Below are positions 1-7,644 of a stretch of DNA of 64,000 bases, in pieces. Source of the stretch: Rhodanobacteraceae bacterium (lineage in GTDB: Bacteria > Pseudomonadota > Gammaproteobacteria > Xanthomonadales > Rhodanobacteraceae); NCBI GenBank assembly GCA_030123585.1, contig CP126120.1, forward strand, positions 3,039,001 through 3,103,000, in the 5' to 3' direction. Under the pieces are notes generated by a model. That model was given only the letters and a program-made list of their open reading frames with translations. It made no database searches and was not told the origin of the DNA. Position 1 is the first letter of the stretch. The number at the start of each line of letters is the position of its first letter. Position numbers and translations under genes: made by a program.

Positions 1-568
1 CCACGATCCCGGACACTTTCCGGAGATCCTGCACGCGCCGCAGTTGTTTGGCGACGGTGGGTGTACACACGGCCACGAGCGTTGACGGGAACAGTTCCTC
101 CGCCTCGTAGCCGGGCCAGTTGCCTTCACCCCGCCGGATCGTGCACGTCCAGTCGTCGCGCAGGGGATTCATCAGTCCGCCGGTTGCAATGCGAACTTCG
201 GTATCCGGGTGCAACTGGTTGAAGCCCGGCAGGCGCGGAATCAACCAATGCAGAGCGAGCGCTGGCGCGACACCAACGGTCAACACGGGCCCCGCGCGCA
301 TGGCCCGCACCTGATCCGTCAGCCGCGCAATCGCCTCGAACGCGTCATGCAAACCGGGTTGATAGGCCCGGCCCTGCTCGGTCAGTTCAAGGTTGTTCGC
401 GTGCCGGCGGAACAACTTGAACCCGAGTCCTTCCTCCAGCAGTCGCACTTTCTGGCTGATGGCTGCCGGCGTGACGTGCAACTCCGCGGCCGCGGCTGCA
501 AAGCTGCCCAAGCGCGCGGCTGATTCAAACGCGCGCAGGCGATTGAGCGATAGAGAGTGCTGGGCCAC
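1..568 (-). CDS. LysR-family transcriptional regulator, GcvA-like (C-terminus beyond window)
   Basis: Reading right to left from a GTG at 566-568, an open frame of 189 codons runs off the left edge. It begins MAQHSLSLNRLRAFESAARL, continues with the LysR helix-turn-helix (LHVTPAAISQKVRLLEEGLG, FKLFRRHANNLELTEQG) and then a substrate-binding domain with WTCTIRRGEGNWPGYEAEEL, a pattern common in GcvA/AmpR-like members. An in-frame stop just upstream of the GTG limits the start. LysR proteins usually number about 300 residues, so roughly the last third is missing. It is divergent from the RND pump at 790 with 221 bp between them, so it may regulate that pump, which is inference. Confidence 0.88.
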   Translation of the reverse strand, partial: MAQHSLSLNRLRAFESAARLGSFAAAAAELHVTPAAISQKVRLLEEGLGFKLFRRHANNLELTEQGRAYQPGLHDAFEAIARLTDQVRAMRAGPVLTVGVAPALALHWLIPRLPGFNQLHPDTEVRIATGGLMNPLRDDWTCTIRRGEGNWPGYEAEELFPSTLVAVCTPTVAKQLRRVQDLRKVSGIV

Positions 569-789
569 GACCGTACCGATAGGTTTACTTATGGCTGGCA
601 ACCGGAGATTTCAGTCACGCTGTCTGCGCGAAGGCAGTAGATTACGCCATATCGTGAACACAGGTGGTGTTGGGTTGAATACGGAACGCTATGAGCAACA
701 CTATCGCTTAATTGGCGATTCGATCTGCCTGGTCGTTGGCCGATTCGCGGGCCGGCCGTGGTCGGCCTGCGCGGTGATCGCCGCATAAC

Positions 790-3700
790 ATGAACCTTTC
801 CGCGCCGTTCGTTCGGCGCCCCGTCGCAACCTTGTTGCTGGCGGGCGCGCTCGGATTGCTGGGCCTCATTGCCTACGCACGACTGCCCGTGGCGCCGCTG
901 CCGCAAGTGAACTTCCCGACGATCCAGGTGACGGCGACCTTGCCCGGCGCGAGTGCCACGACGATGGCGGCGTCGGTTGCGACGCCCCTTGAAAGCCAAC
1001 TCGGGCAGATCGCGGGCGTCACGGACCTGACGTCATTCAGTGCCCAGGGCGCAACGTCGATCACGATCCAGTTCAGCCTCGCGACCGACATCAACGCGGA
1101 TGCGCAGGCAGTGCAGGAAGCGTTGACCGCGGCAAGCAAGCTGTTGCCCACGACGATGACCACTCCGCCGACGTGGAAGAAGCTCAATCCCGCCGATGCG
1201 CCGATTCTGGTCCTCGCCGCGACGTCCGACTCGCTGCCGCTGACGACCGTCGACAACTATGTCCAGAACGTGCTGGCGCGCGACATCGCGCAGGTGAACG
1301 GCGTCGCGCAGGTGTCTATCGGCGGCGAACAAAAACCGGCGATCCGCGTGCAGGTCGATCCGGCAAAGCTGGCTGGCATGGGCCTGACGCTTGAGCAGAT
1401 TCGGCCGGCGCTGGTTGGCGCGACTACCGATGCCGCCAAGGGATCGCTGGATACCCCGGATACTGGATTCACGATCGCGGCGAACGATCAGGTCACGACG
1501 GCAGCGGCGTTCGACAACGTGGTGGTCGCGCACCGGAATGGCGCTTCGGTGCGGGTCAGCGACATCGGCCGTGCTGTGACGGCGGCGGCCGACCGGACGG
1601 CGGCCGCGTACTACAACGGCAAGCCCGCGATCCTGCTGACGATCTACCGGCAGCCCGGCGCCAACGTCATCGACACGGTACGGCGTATCGAAGCGAAGCT
1701 TCCGGAGCTGTCTGCCGACCTGCCGGCCGCGATCAGCCTCGCTACGGTGCTGAACCGTACGACGACGATCCGCGCATCAGTGAATGATGTCGAGTTCACG
1801 CTGGCGCTGACGATCGTCCTGGTCGTGCTGATCGTTGGGTTGTTTTTGCAGAACCTACAGGCAACGCTGGTGCCCGGTGGCACCTTGGCATTGGTGGTAC
1901 TCGGCACGTTCGCGGTGATGGCCGCGCTTGGGTTCAGCCTGGACAACTTGTCGTTGATGGGCCTCACGATCGCGGTCGGTTTCGTCGTGGACGATGCGAT
2001 CGTGGTGGTCGAGAATGTCTACCGGCACATCGAAGCCGGAGCCTCGCCGATCGATGCGGCCCTTGCAGGTTCGCGCGAGATCGGTTTCACCGTGCTCGCA
2101 ATGAGCCTCTCGCTGATCGCGGTGTTGCTGCCGATCGGGTTCATGAGCGGGATCGTCGGGCGGCTGTTCCGTGAGCTTGCCTTCACCGTCATTGCCGCGG
2201 TGGTGGTCTCGCTGGTGGCGTCGCTCACGTTTGGGCCGATGCTGTGCAGCCTCGTGGCCCGGCAATGCGGGAAGCGGCCGTACCCCGCACCACGCCCCAG
2301 CAGGGATTGGTTTGATCCAGTCATCGCGTTCTATGCACGGACGCTGGACGTGACGCTGCGCCACGCGCGCCTCATGCTGCTGGCGCTCGGCGCGACCGTG
2401 GCCGTGACGCTGCTGCTGATCGTCGCGATTCCGAAAGGGTTCTTCCCGGTGCAGGACACCGGCCTGATCCAGGCACTGGCCGACGCCTCACAAGGCGTGT
2501 CGCCGCGGCGGATGCAGCAGCTCGAACGCCGGATCGACGCGATCGTGCGCAAGGATCCGGCAGTGCAGGGCGTCGCATCGTGGACGGGCAGTACCGGCGG
2601 CAACGGCTTCGCACAGACGGCCAATACTGCCCGTTACTTCATCGTCCTGAAGCCCCGCTCCGAACGCAAACTCTCGGCCCAGCAGGTCATCAAGCGGCTG
2701 CAAAAACACCTTGACGGGATTTCCGACGCCGTACTGCACATGCACGCGACGCAGGACATCACGGTCGGCGGCCGCAACGCGCGCGGCAATTTCGAATACA
2801 CGCTACAGGATCCAAATCCGGCGGAGCTGCACACGTGGGCACGCCGCGTGCTCGCCGTCATGCGCAAGCTGCCGCAGATCGAAGGCGTCGCGAGCGACCT
2901 GCAAGATGACGCGCCGCAGCTCGGCATCCACATTGACCGCACGAAGGCGGCGACGCTTGGCGTCAGCATCCAGACGATCGACGACACTCTGGACGATGCC
3001 TACGGTCAGCGCCAGATCACGCAGTACTTCACGGAGGCTGGCACCTACCCGATCATCCTCGAAATTGCCCCGCACCAGTTGCACCGCCTGGCGTCACTCG
3101 GCGACCTGTACGTCACGTCATCGCTCACGAATTCACTCGTGCCGCTCTCTGCAATGGTCAGCGTCGATACCCACAAGGTCGGCCCGCTGTCGGTGACGCA
3201 CCAGGGACAGTTCCCGGCGGTGACGCTGTCCTTCAACCTGCGGCCGCGGGTGTCGCTGGGCCAAGCGGTGACGGCGATCCACCGCGCGGTGGCCGCAATC
3301 CACATGCCGGCGAGCGTTATCGGCAAGTTCCAAGGCAACGCCAGCGCATTCCAGAAATCGCTGCGCAGCATGCCGTGGCTCATCGTGCTTTCGCTGCTTG
3401 CGGTGTACGTGATCCTGGGCGTCCTGTATGAAAGCTTCATCGATCCGCTGGTGATCCTGTCTGCACTGCCCGCCGCGGGGCTCGGGGCGTTGCTGGCCCT
3501 CTACGCCGCGCGGCTCGATCTTTCGACCATCGGGATCATCGGCATCATCCTGCTGATCGGGATCGTGCAGAAGAACGGCATCATGCTGGTGGACTTCGCG
3601 CTCAAGGCCGAGCGCGAAACCGGCGCCAAGACACTGGACGCGATTCGCCAAGCCTGCCTGCTGCGGCTACGGCCGATCCTGATGACGACTGCCGCCGCGA

Positions 3701-3906
3701 CGCTGGCGGGCGTGGCGCTGGCCGCGGCGCACGGCACCGGATCGGCGTTCCAGCGGCCGCTTGGCTTCACCATCGTTGGCGGCCTGCTGCTTAGCCAGTT
3801 GCTGACGCTGTACACAACGCCGGTCGTCTACGTTTGCCTGAGCGGGACTCGACGCCGATCCACGAAGTGGAACGCGAAGAACAGCACGCCAGCGATTGAA
3901 CGCTGA
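790..3906 (+). CDS. RND efflux permease, HAE (hydrophobe/amphiphile) type, MdtB/MdtC-like
   Basis: A 1038-residue inner-membrane proton-driven efflux pump of the AcrB/MdtBC superfamily. The N-terminal helix (MNLSAPFVRRPVATLLLAGA), two large periplasmic loops and the second helix bundle are all present. Proton-relay residues are visible as the Asp pair 401-402 in VDDAIVVVENVYRHIEAG and Lys 928 in IVQKNGIMLVDFALK, which points to the HAE and not the metal (HME) type. Length is normal for the family. No membrane-fusion protein or outer-membrane channel lies in the sequence on either side, so it would have to borrow partners, or they have been lost. No convincing ribosome-binding site precedes the ATG. 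A divergent LysR gene lies upstream. Confidence 0.9.
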   Translation: MNLSAPFVRRPVATLLLAGALGLLGLIAYARLPVAPLPQVNFPTIQVTATLPGASATTMAASVATPLESQLGQIAGVTDLTSFSAQGATSITIQFSLATDINADAQAVQEALTAASKLLPTTMTTPPTWKKLNPADAPILVLAATSDSLPLTTVDNYVQNVLARDIAQVNGVAQVSIGGEQKPAIRVQVDPAKLAGMGLTLEQIRPALVGATTDAAKGSLDTPDTGFTIAANDQVTTAAAFDNVVVAHRNGASVRVSDIGRAVTAAADRTAAAYYNGKPAILLTIYRQPGANVIDTVRRIEAKLPELSADLPAAISLATVLNRTTTIRASVNDVEFTLALTIVLVVLIVGLFLQNLQATLVPGGTLALVVLGTFAVMAALGFSLDNLSLMGLTIAVGFVVDDAIVVVENVYRHIEAGASPIDAALAGSREIGFTVLAMSLSLIAVLLPIGFMSGIVGRLFRELAFTVIAAVVVSLVASLTFGPMLCSLVARQCGKRPYPAPRPSRDWFDPVIAFYARTLDVTLRHARLMLLALGATVAVTLLLIVAIPKGFFPVQDTGLIQALADASQGVSPRRMQQLERRIDAIVRKDPAVQGVASWTGSTGGNGFAQTANTARYFIVLKPRSERKLSAQQVIKRLQKHLDGISDAVLHMHATQDITVGGRNARGNFEYTLQDPNPAELHTWARRVLAVMRKLPQIEGVASDLQDDAPQLGIHIDRTKAATLGVSIQTIDDTLDDAYGQRQITQYFTEAGTYPIILEIAPHQLHRLASLGDLYVTSSLTNSLVPLSAMVSVDTHKVGPLSVTHQGQFPAVTLSFNLRPRVSLGQAVTAIHRAVAAIHMPASVIGKFQGNASAFQKSLRSMPWLIVLSLLAVYVILGVLYESFIDPLVILSALPAAGLGALLALYAARLDLSTIGIIGIILLIGIVQKNGIMLVDFALKAERETGAKTLDAIRQACLLRLRPILMTTAAATLAGVALAAAHGTGSAFQRPLGFTIVGGLLLSQLLTLYTTPVVYVCLSGTRRRSTKWNAKNSTPAIER

Positions 3907-4153
3907 CGCGCTGTTCGACACGTCAGCCGGACGGGATCGGCGTCCCACGGAGTGGAGGTCAGGTTTCGACGCCGAAGTAGTCACTCGTTCAGCAAGCTCG
4001 ACAGACGGCAGAGGGCCGATGGCTGCCCGACGCGGAAGCGTATGGTCGGTAGCGCCGTCCTCAATGCAGCGGCTCGACCGAAAGTGACCTGCCGCCTCGG
4101 CAAGATTGATGGCGACGATGCGGGGCGCGGCGTTACAACCTGGCCGGGCGTAG

Positions 4154-4226
4154 TGATCAGCTTGGCTGGCGAGAGTGATCAGTTTGTACGGCGTCGATGA
4201 TCATTTTCGCTGGCGCTGCTGATCAC
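4154..4226. repeat. 22-bp tandem repeat array resembling an IS21-family terminus
   Basis: The hexamer TGATCA starts at 4154, 4176, 4198 and 4220, exactly 22 bp apart each time. The bases between share a loose pattern (G-TT-GCTGGCG). Arrays of this kind, with TGATCA-rich subterminal repeats, are seen at the ends of IS21-family insertion sequences, which carry multiple short repeats bound by the IstA transposase. No istA or istB gene remains in the window. The array ends where a truncated glucokinase-like reading frame begins, which suggests a past insertion and deletion. The IS assignment is inference; the periodicity is seen directly. Confidence 0.55.
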
Positions 4227-4370
4227 TTGAGTGGTTTTTTGCAGCATGTGCCGGTGCGCCTGATCGAACACGGCCGGCACGGGGTGCTGGGCGCGGCGCG
4301 CTGGTACATCGACAGGCTGTCGCAAGGCATTGCACACCGTCGCGTTCCGGGCGACGGCACGGCGGCATGA
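4227..4370 (+). pseudogene. 3' remnant of a glucokinase-like (Glk family) sugar kinase
   Basis: The frame ending with TGA at 4368-4370 reads LSGFLQHVPVRLIEHGRHGV followed by LGAARWYIDRLSQGIAHRRV. This resembles the C-terminal end of bacterial glucokinases, which finish with a segment like IPVxLIxHGxxGxLGAAxW. The other roughly 290 residues are absent. Reading upstream in the same frame leads into the TGATCA repeat array with no start codon or kinase motif. The fragment sits 68 bp before the TonB receptor start. Glk-family kinases are often grouped with TonB receptors and hexosaminidases in N-acetylglucosamine loci, so this looks like the surviving tail of such a gene. Identification rests on recall of the family. 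Confidence 0.55.
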
Positions 4371-4438
4371 GGCATCCACGGACAACCACCACCGGGTGCC
4401 GCGGCACCCGCCACTTCGTGAGCGAGAGAGGGCAAGTC

Positions 4439-7366
4439 ATGAAACTTCGCAAGAGCATGCTTTCGGCGAGCATCGCCACGGCGCTGTTGTTCGCGGCCGC
4501 GGCTCAGGCACAGGCGCCGCAGACCACATCCGGCAATCCGCAGCAGACCCAGGCTTCATCGGACCAGAATGCGCAACCGGGAACCAAGGAAACGCCGCAG
4601 CAGCTCTCGACCATCCAGGTGGTCGGCGTGCGCGCGGCGCAGGCATTGTCGATCGAAACCAAGAAGGCGGCCAATTCGCAGGTCGAAGTGGTGTCCGCCA
4701 TCGACATCGGCAAACTGCCGGCCAAGAACGTGGCCGACACCATCGCCCAGTTGCCGGGCGTGAACATCGCCGACGCGGCCGGCGCCGAAGGCGGTTTCGA
4801 TGAATCCGACCGCGCCAGCATCCGCGGCAGCGCGCCATCGCTGACCCTGACCACGGTCAATGGCCATTCAATCGGTTCGGGCGACTGGTTCGTCCTGGGC
4901 GGCGGCGGCACCCGCAGCGTGAGTTACGCCATGCTGCCCTCGGAAATCGTCAACCAGGTCGTGGTGCACATGACGCCCGAGGCGAAGCTGCTGGAAGGCG
5001 GCGCGGCCGGCACCATCGACATCATCACCCGCAAGCCGCTGGATTTCAGCAAGCCGTTCTCCGCCGAAGCCAGTGTCGGCGGCGTGTATTCCGACCTGCC
5101 AAGCAAGACCGAGCCGCAGTTCAGTGGGTTGGTCAACTGGAAGAACGACGCCAACACGTTCGGCGTGATGGTGCAGGCGTTCTACGAGAAACGCGCGCTG
5201 CAGCGCGACGGCCAGGAAATCCTCGGCTATTCGTACATCCCGGCGGGTTCCGCGGCGGCCACCAGTCTCGGCTTGAGTGCCGCGACACCGGGCAGTGCCA
5301 GCACCGGCGTGTTCTATCCCAACCTGCCGGGCGCGGCGCTGTTCACCCAGACGCGCAAGCGCAAGGGCGGTTCGATCGACCTGCAGTGGAAAGCCGCCGA
5401 CAACCTGACCTTCAACCTCGATGCGTTCTACTCGCACCTCGACGCCACCGATTACAACCGCAACTACATGTTGCGCACGCGCGACCAGCTTCCCAAGCAG
5501 GCCGTGACCGGCACCATCCAGGGCAACATCCTCACCAGCGCCAGCCTGCCCGGCGATCCCGCGATTTCGCAGGGCATCTACGACATGATTTCGCGCCCCG
5601 GCGAGAGCGAATCCAGCCAGTTCGTGACGCTGGACGCCGACTGGCAGGCCACCAACAACCTCGGCTTCAAGTTCCAGCTTGGTACCACGCGGGGCACGGG
5701 CAACACGCCGACCCAGGACGTGATGGAAATGGATACGGGCTTCGGTTCGACCGCCAGCTATGCGATGAACGGGCTCGGCACGCCGCTCAACTGGACCATG
5801 AGCGGCGACAACACCCGTTTCAATCCCGCGACGATGGGGTTGGACTGGATCTTCGGCGAGCAGGACATCCACGTCATTGACAAGGAACGCTGGTTCCAGG
5901 CCGACGGCACGTACGATTTCGACAACGCGGGTGCGTTGTCCTCGCTCGAATTCGGCGTGCGTTACGCCAAGCACGACCACGACAGCCCGACGGACATCGC
6001 GCAGGGCCCCAACTGGGCCTCGGCGGTGCAGTTCGGCCAGAACTCCACGATCTATCCGCCGGCCGGCGGCAACTATCCGGGCAGTTTTGCCGGCGACCTC
6101 GGCGTCGGCCAGATGCCCGCCAACATCTGGTATTGGACGGCCGCCCAGCTTTCGCAACTGAACGCGTTGTACGCCAACCGCAAGGTGACGAACGACACCG
6201 GTTCGCGCTTCTACCCGAACGGCATCTACGCCATGACGGAGAAGAATGGCGCGGCGTACATCCAGGCCAACTTCACCGGCGACCACTGGACCGCGAATGC
6301 GGGCCTGCGTTACGTGTCCACCGACGAGAACATCGGCTACACCAGCCCCGGCATCCAGGAAGCCAGCTACGCGCTCGGTTCGCCGCCCTCCGCGTTCTAC
6401 CCGGCGGGCTGGTACTGGAACTACTACAAGCACAACTACAACAAGGTGCTGCCGAGCTTCAACCTGAAGTTCGACCTGAACTCCGACGGCAGCCTGCTGA
6501 CGCGGTTCTCCGCGTCGCAGACCCTGACCCGTCAGGACTACACGCAGTTGGCAGGCTTCCTTAACCTCAACGATCCCAAGGTCGCCACCGACCTCGGTGG
6601 CGGCAGCGGGTCCAATCCGCGCCTGAAGCCGATCCTCTCGACCAACTTCAGCGCGTCGCTGGAATGGTATTTCGCACCGCGCGGATTGTTGTCGGGCAGC
6701 GTGTACGAGATGGACCTCAACAACTACTACGACTATGGAACGGTCACCCGCACCTACCTCAACAACTACCTGACCTACAACAACGGCACGAATCCGTCGC
6801 ACACGCCGATCTACAGCAACTACCTGGTCAGCATCCCGGTGAACGTCAACGGCACCCTCAAGGGCGTCACGCTGGATTACATCCAGCCGATCGGCGACCA
6901 CTTCGGCGTGTCGTTCAACTACACCTATGCCACGGGCCATTCGTCCGGCGGTACCTTCATGTACAACGCGGACGGCACGCTGGCCAACAACGTCGCCGCC
7001 GGCGACCGCCCGTTGTTCGGCACTTCGAAGAACACCGCCAACGCCTCGGTGTTCTATGAAGACGCGCACTGGAACGCGCGCGTCAATTACACCTACCGTT
7101 CCAAGTTCTACGACGGCGTGATGTCGAGTACGGGCCAGATGGCGCTGCTGCCTTACTGGCAGGCCGGCCAGGGTTATCTGTCGTTCTCGGCGGGCTACAA
7201 GCTCAACGAGCACCTGAGCTTCACGTTCGATGCGATGAACCTCAACAATCCGAAACTGCGTTACTTCATCAATGGCACGCAGGCGGGTTTGGGCTTCACC
7301 ACGGCCCCGGAAGCGTTCTACGTGAACGGCCGCCAGTACTACTTCAACGTGAACTGGAAGCTCTGA
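4439..7366 (+). CDS. TonB-dependent receptor, probable chitooligosaccharide transporter
   Basis: A 975-residue outer-membrane receptor. The ATG at 4439 is preferred over the in-frame one at 4367 because it opens a normal signal peptide (MKLRKSMLSASIATALLF, cleavage near AQA/QAPQ, residue 24) and has GAGAGAGGGC upstream. After a Gln/Thr-rich linker comes the STIQVVGVRA segment (about 57-66), the plug (KLPAKNVADTIAQLPGVNIA) and a 22-strand-type barrel. The type matches the large TonB receptors of Xanthomonas and Caulobacter that take up carbohydrates. The last residues are FNVNWKL, ending in Leu instead of the usual Phe. The neighbouring GH20 enzyme and glucokinase stub suggest N-acetylglucosamine oligomers as substrate (inference). 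A strong terminator follows. Confidence 0.9.
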   Translation: MKLRKSMLSASIATALLFAAAAQAQAPQTTSGNPQQTQASSDQNAQPGTKETPQQLSTIQVVGVRAAQALSIETKKAANSQVEVVSAIDIGKLPAKNVADTIAQLPGVNIADAAGAEGGFDESDRASIRGSAPSLTLTTVNGHSIGSGDWFVLGGGGTRSVSYAMLPSEIVNQVVVHMTPEAKLLEGGAAGTIDIITRKPLDFSKPFSAEASVGGVYSDLPSKTEPQFSGLVNWKNDANTFGVMVQAFYEKRALQRDGQEILGYSYIPAGSAAATSLGLSAATPGSASTGVFYPNLPGAALFTQTRKRKGGSIDLQWKAADNLTFNLDAFYSHLDATDYNRNYMLRTRDQLPKQAVTGTIQGNILTSASLPGDPAISQGIYDMISRPGESESSQFVTLDADWQATNNLGFKFQLGTTRGTGNTPTQDVMEMDTGFGSTASYAMNGLGTPLNWTMSGDNTRFNPATMGLDWIFGEQDIHVIDKERWFQADGTYDFDNAGALSSLEFGVRYAKHDHDSPTDIAQGPNWASAVQFGQNSTIYPPAGGNYPGSFAGDLGVGQMPANIWYWTAAQLSQLNALYANRKVTNDTGSRFYPNGIYAMTEKNGAAYIQANFTGDHWTANAGLRYVSTDENIGYTSPGIQEASYALGSPPSAFYPAGWYWNYYKHNYNKVLPSFNLKFDLNSDGSLLTRFSASQTLTRQDYTQLAGFLNLNDPKVATDLGGGSGSNPRLKPILSTNFSASLEWYFAPRGLLSGSVYEMDLNNYYDYGTVTRTYLNNYLTYNNGTNPSHTPIYSNYLVSIPVNVNGTLKGVTLDYIQPIGDHFGVSFNYTYATGHSSGGTFMYNADGTLANNVAAGDRPLFGTSKNTANASVFYEDAHWNARVNYTYRSKFYDGVMSSTGQMALLPYWQAGQGYLSFSAGYKLNEHLSFTFDAMNLNNPKLRYFINGTQAGLGFTTAPEAFYVNGRQYYFNVNWKL

Positions 7367-7424
7367 TCCGGGTCGATCGCCAACACGCAGTACAGGAGAG
7401 CAGGAGCGTCGAGTCTCCAGCGTT

Positions 7425-7458
7425 GCGGGCCGGTTGGCATCCCGGCCCGCATTTTTTT
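7425..7458 (+). terminator. Rho-independent terminator after the TonB receptor
   Basis: A perfect 9-bp stem, GCGGGCCGG at 7425-7433 and CCGGCCCGC at 7442-7450, with an 8-nt loop is followed by A and seven T residues. It lies 59 bp after the receptor stop codon and would separate the receptor transcript from the GH20 gene. Confidence 0.9.
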
Positions 7459-7470
7459 GGACGTTCGCGG

Positions 7471-7490
7471 CGTGGTAGTGCATCACCACG
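7471..7490. promoter_or_regulatory. Imperfect palindrome upstream of the GH20 gene, candidate operator
   Basis: CGTGGTAGTGCATCACCACG has 16 of 20 positions symmetric, with outer arms CGTGGT and ACCACG. It lies between the receptor terminator and the hexosaminidase start, about 155 bp upstream of the ATG. LacI-family NagR-type repressors bind palindromes of this size, but no regulator is present in the window, so the role is a guess. Confidence 0.3.
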
Positions 7491-7644
7491 TTGGAGAGCG
7501 GCAGCCTGCATAGCGGGTGTTGGGTGCGCGGTGGCGACGTATGCTTGGTGCGAGCAACGGTCGCCCCATGCTGCGTGGTACATGTAGGCAACCAGTCTGC
7601 CGCACCACCGGCAGGCTTGCCACGGTGACACAAGGAGAACCGCC

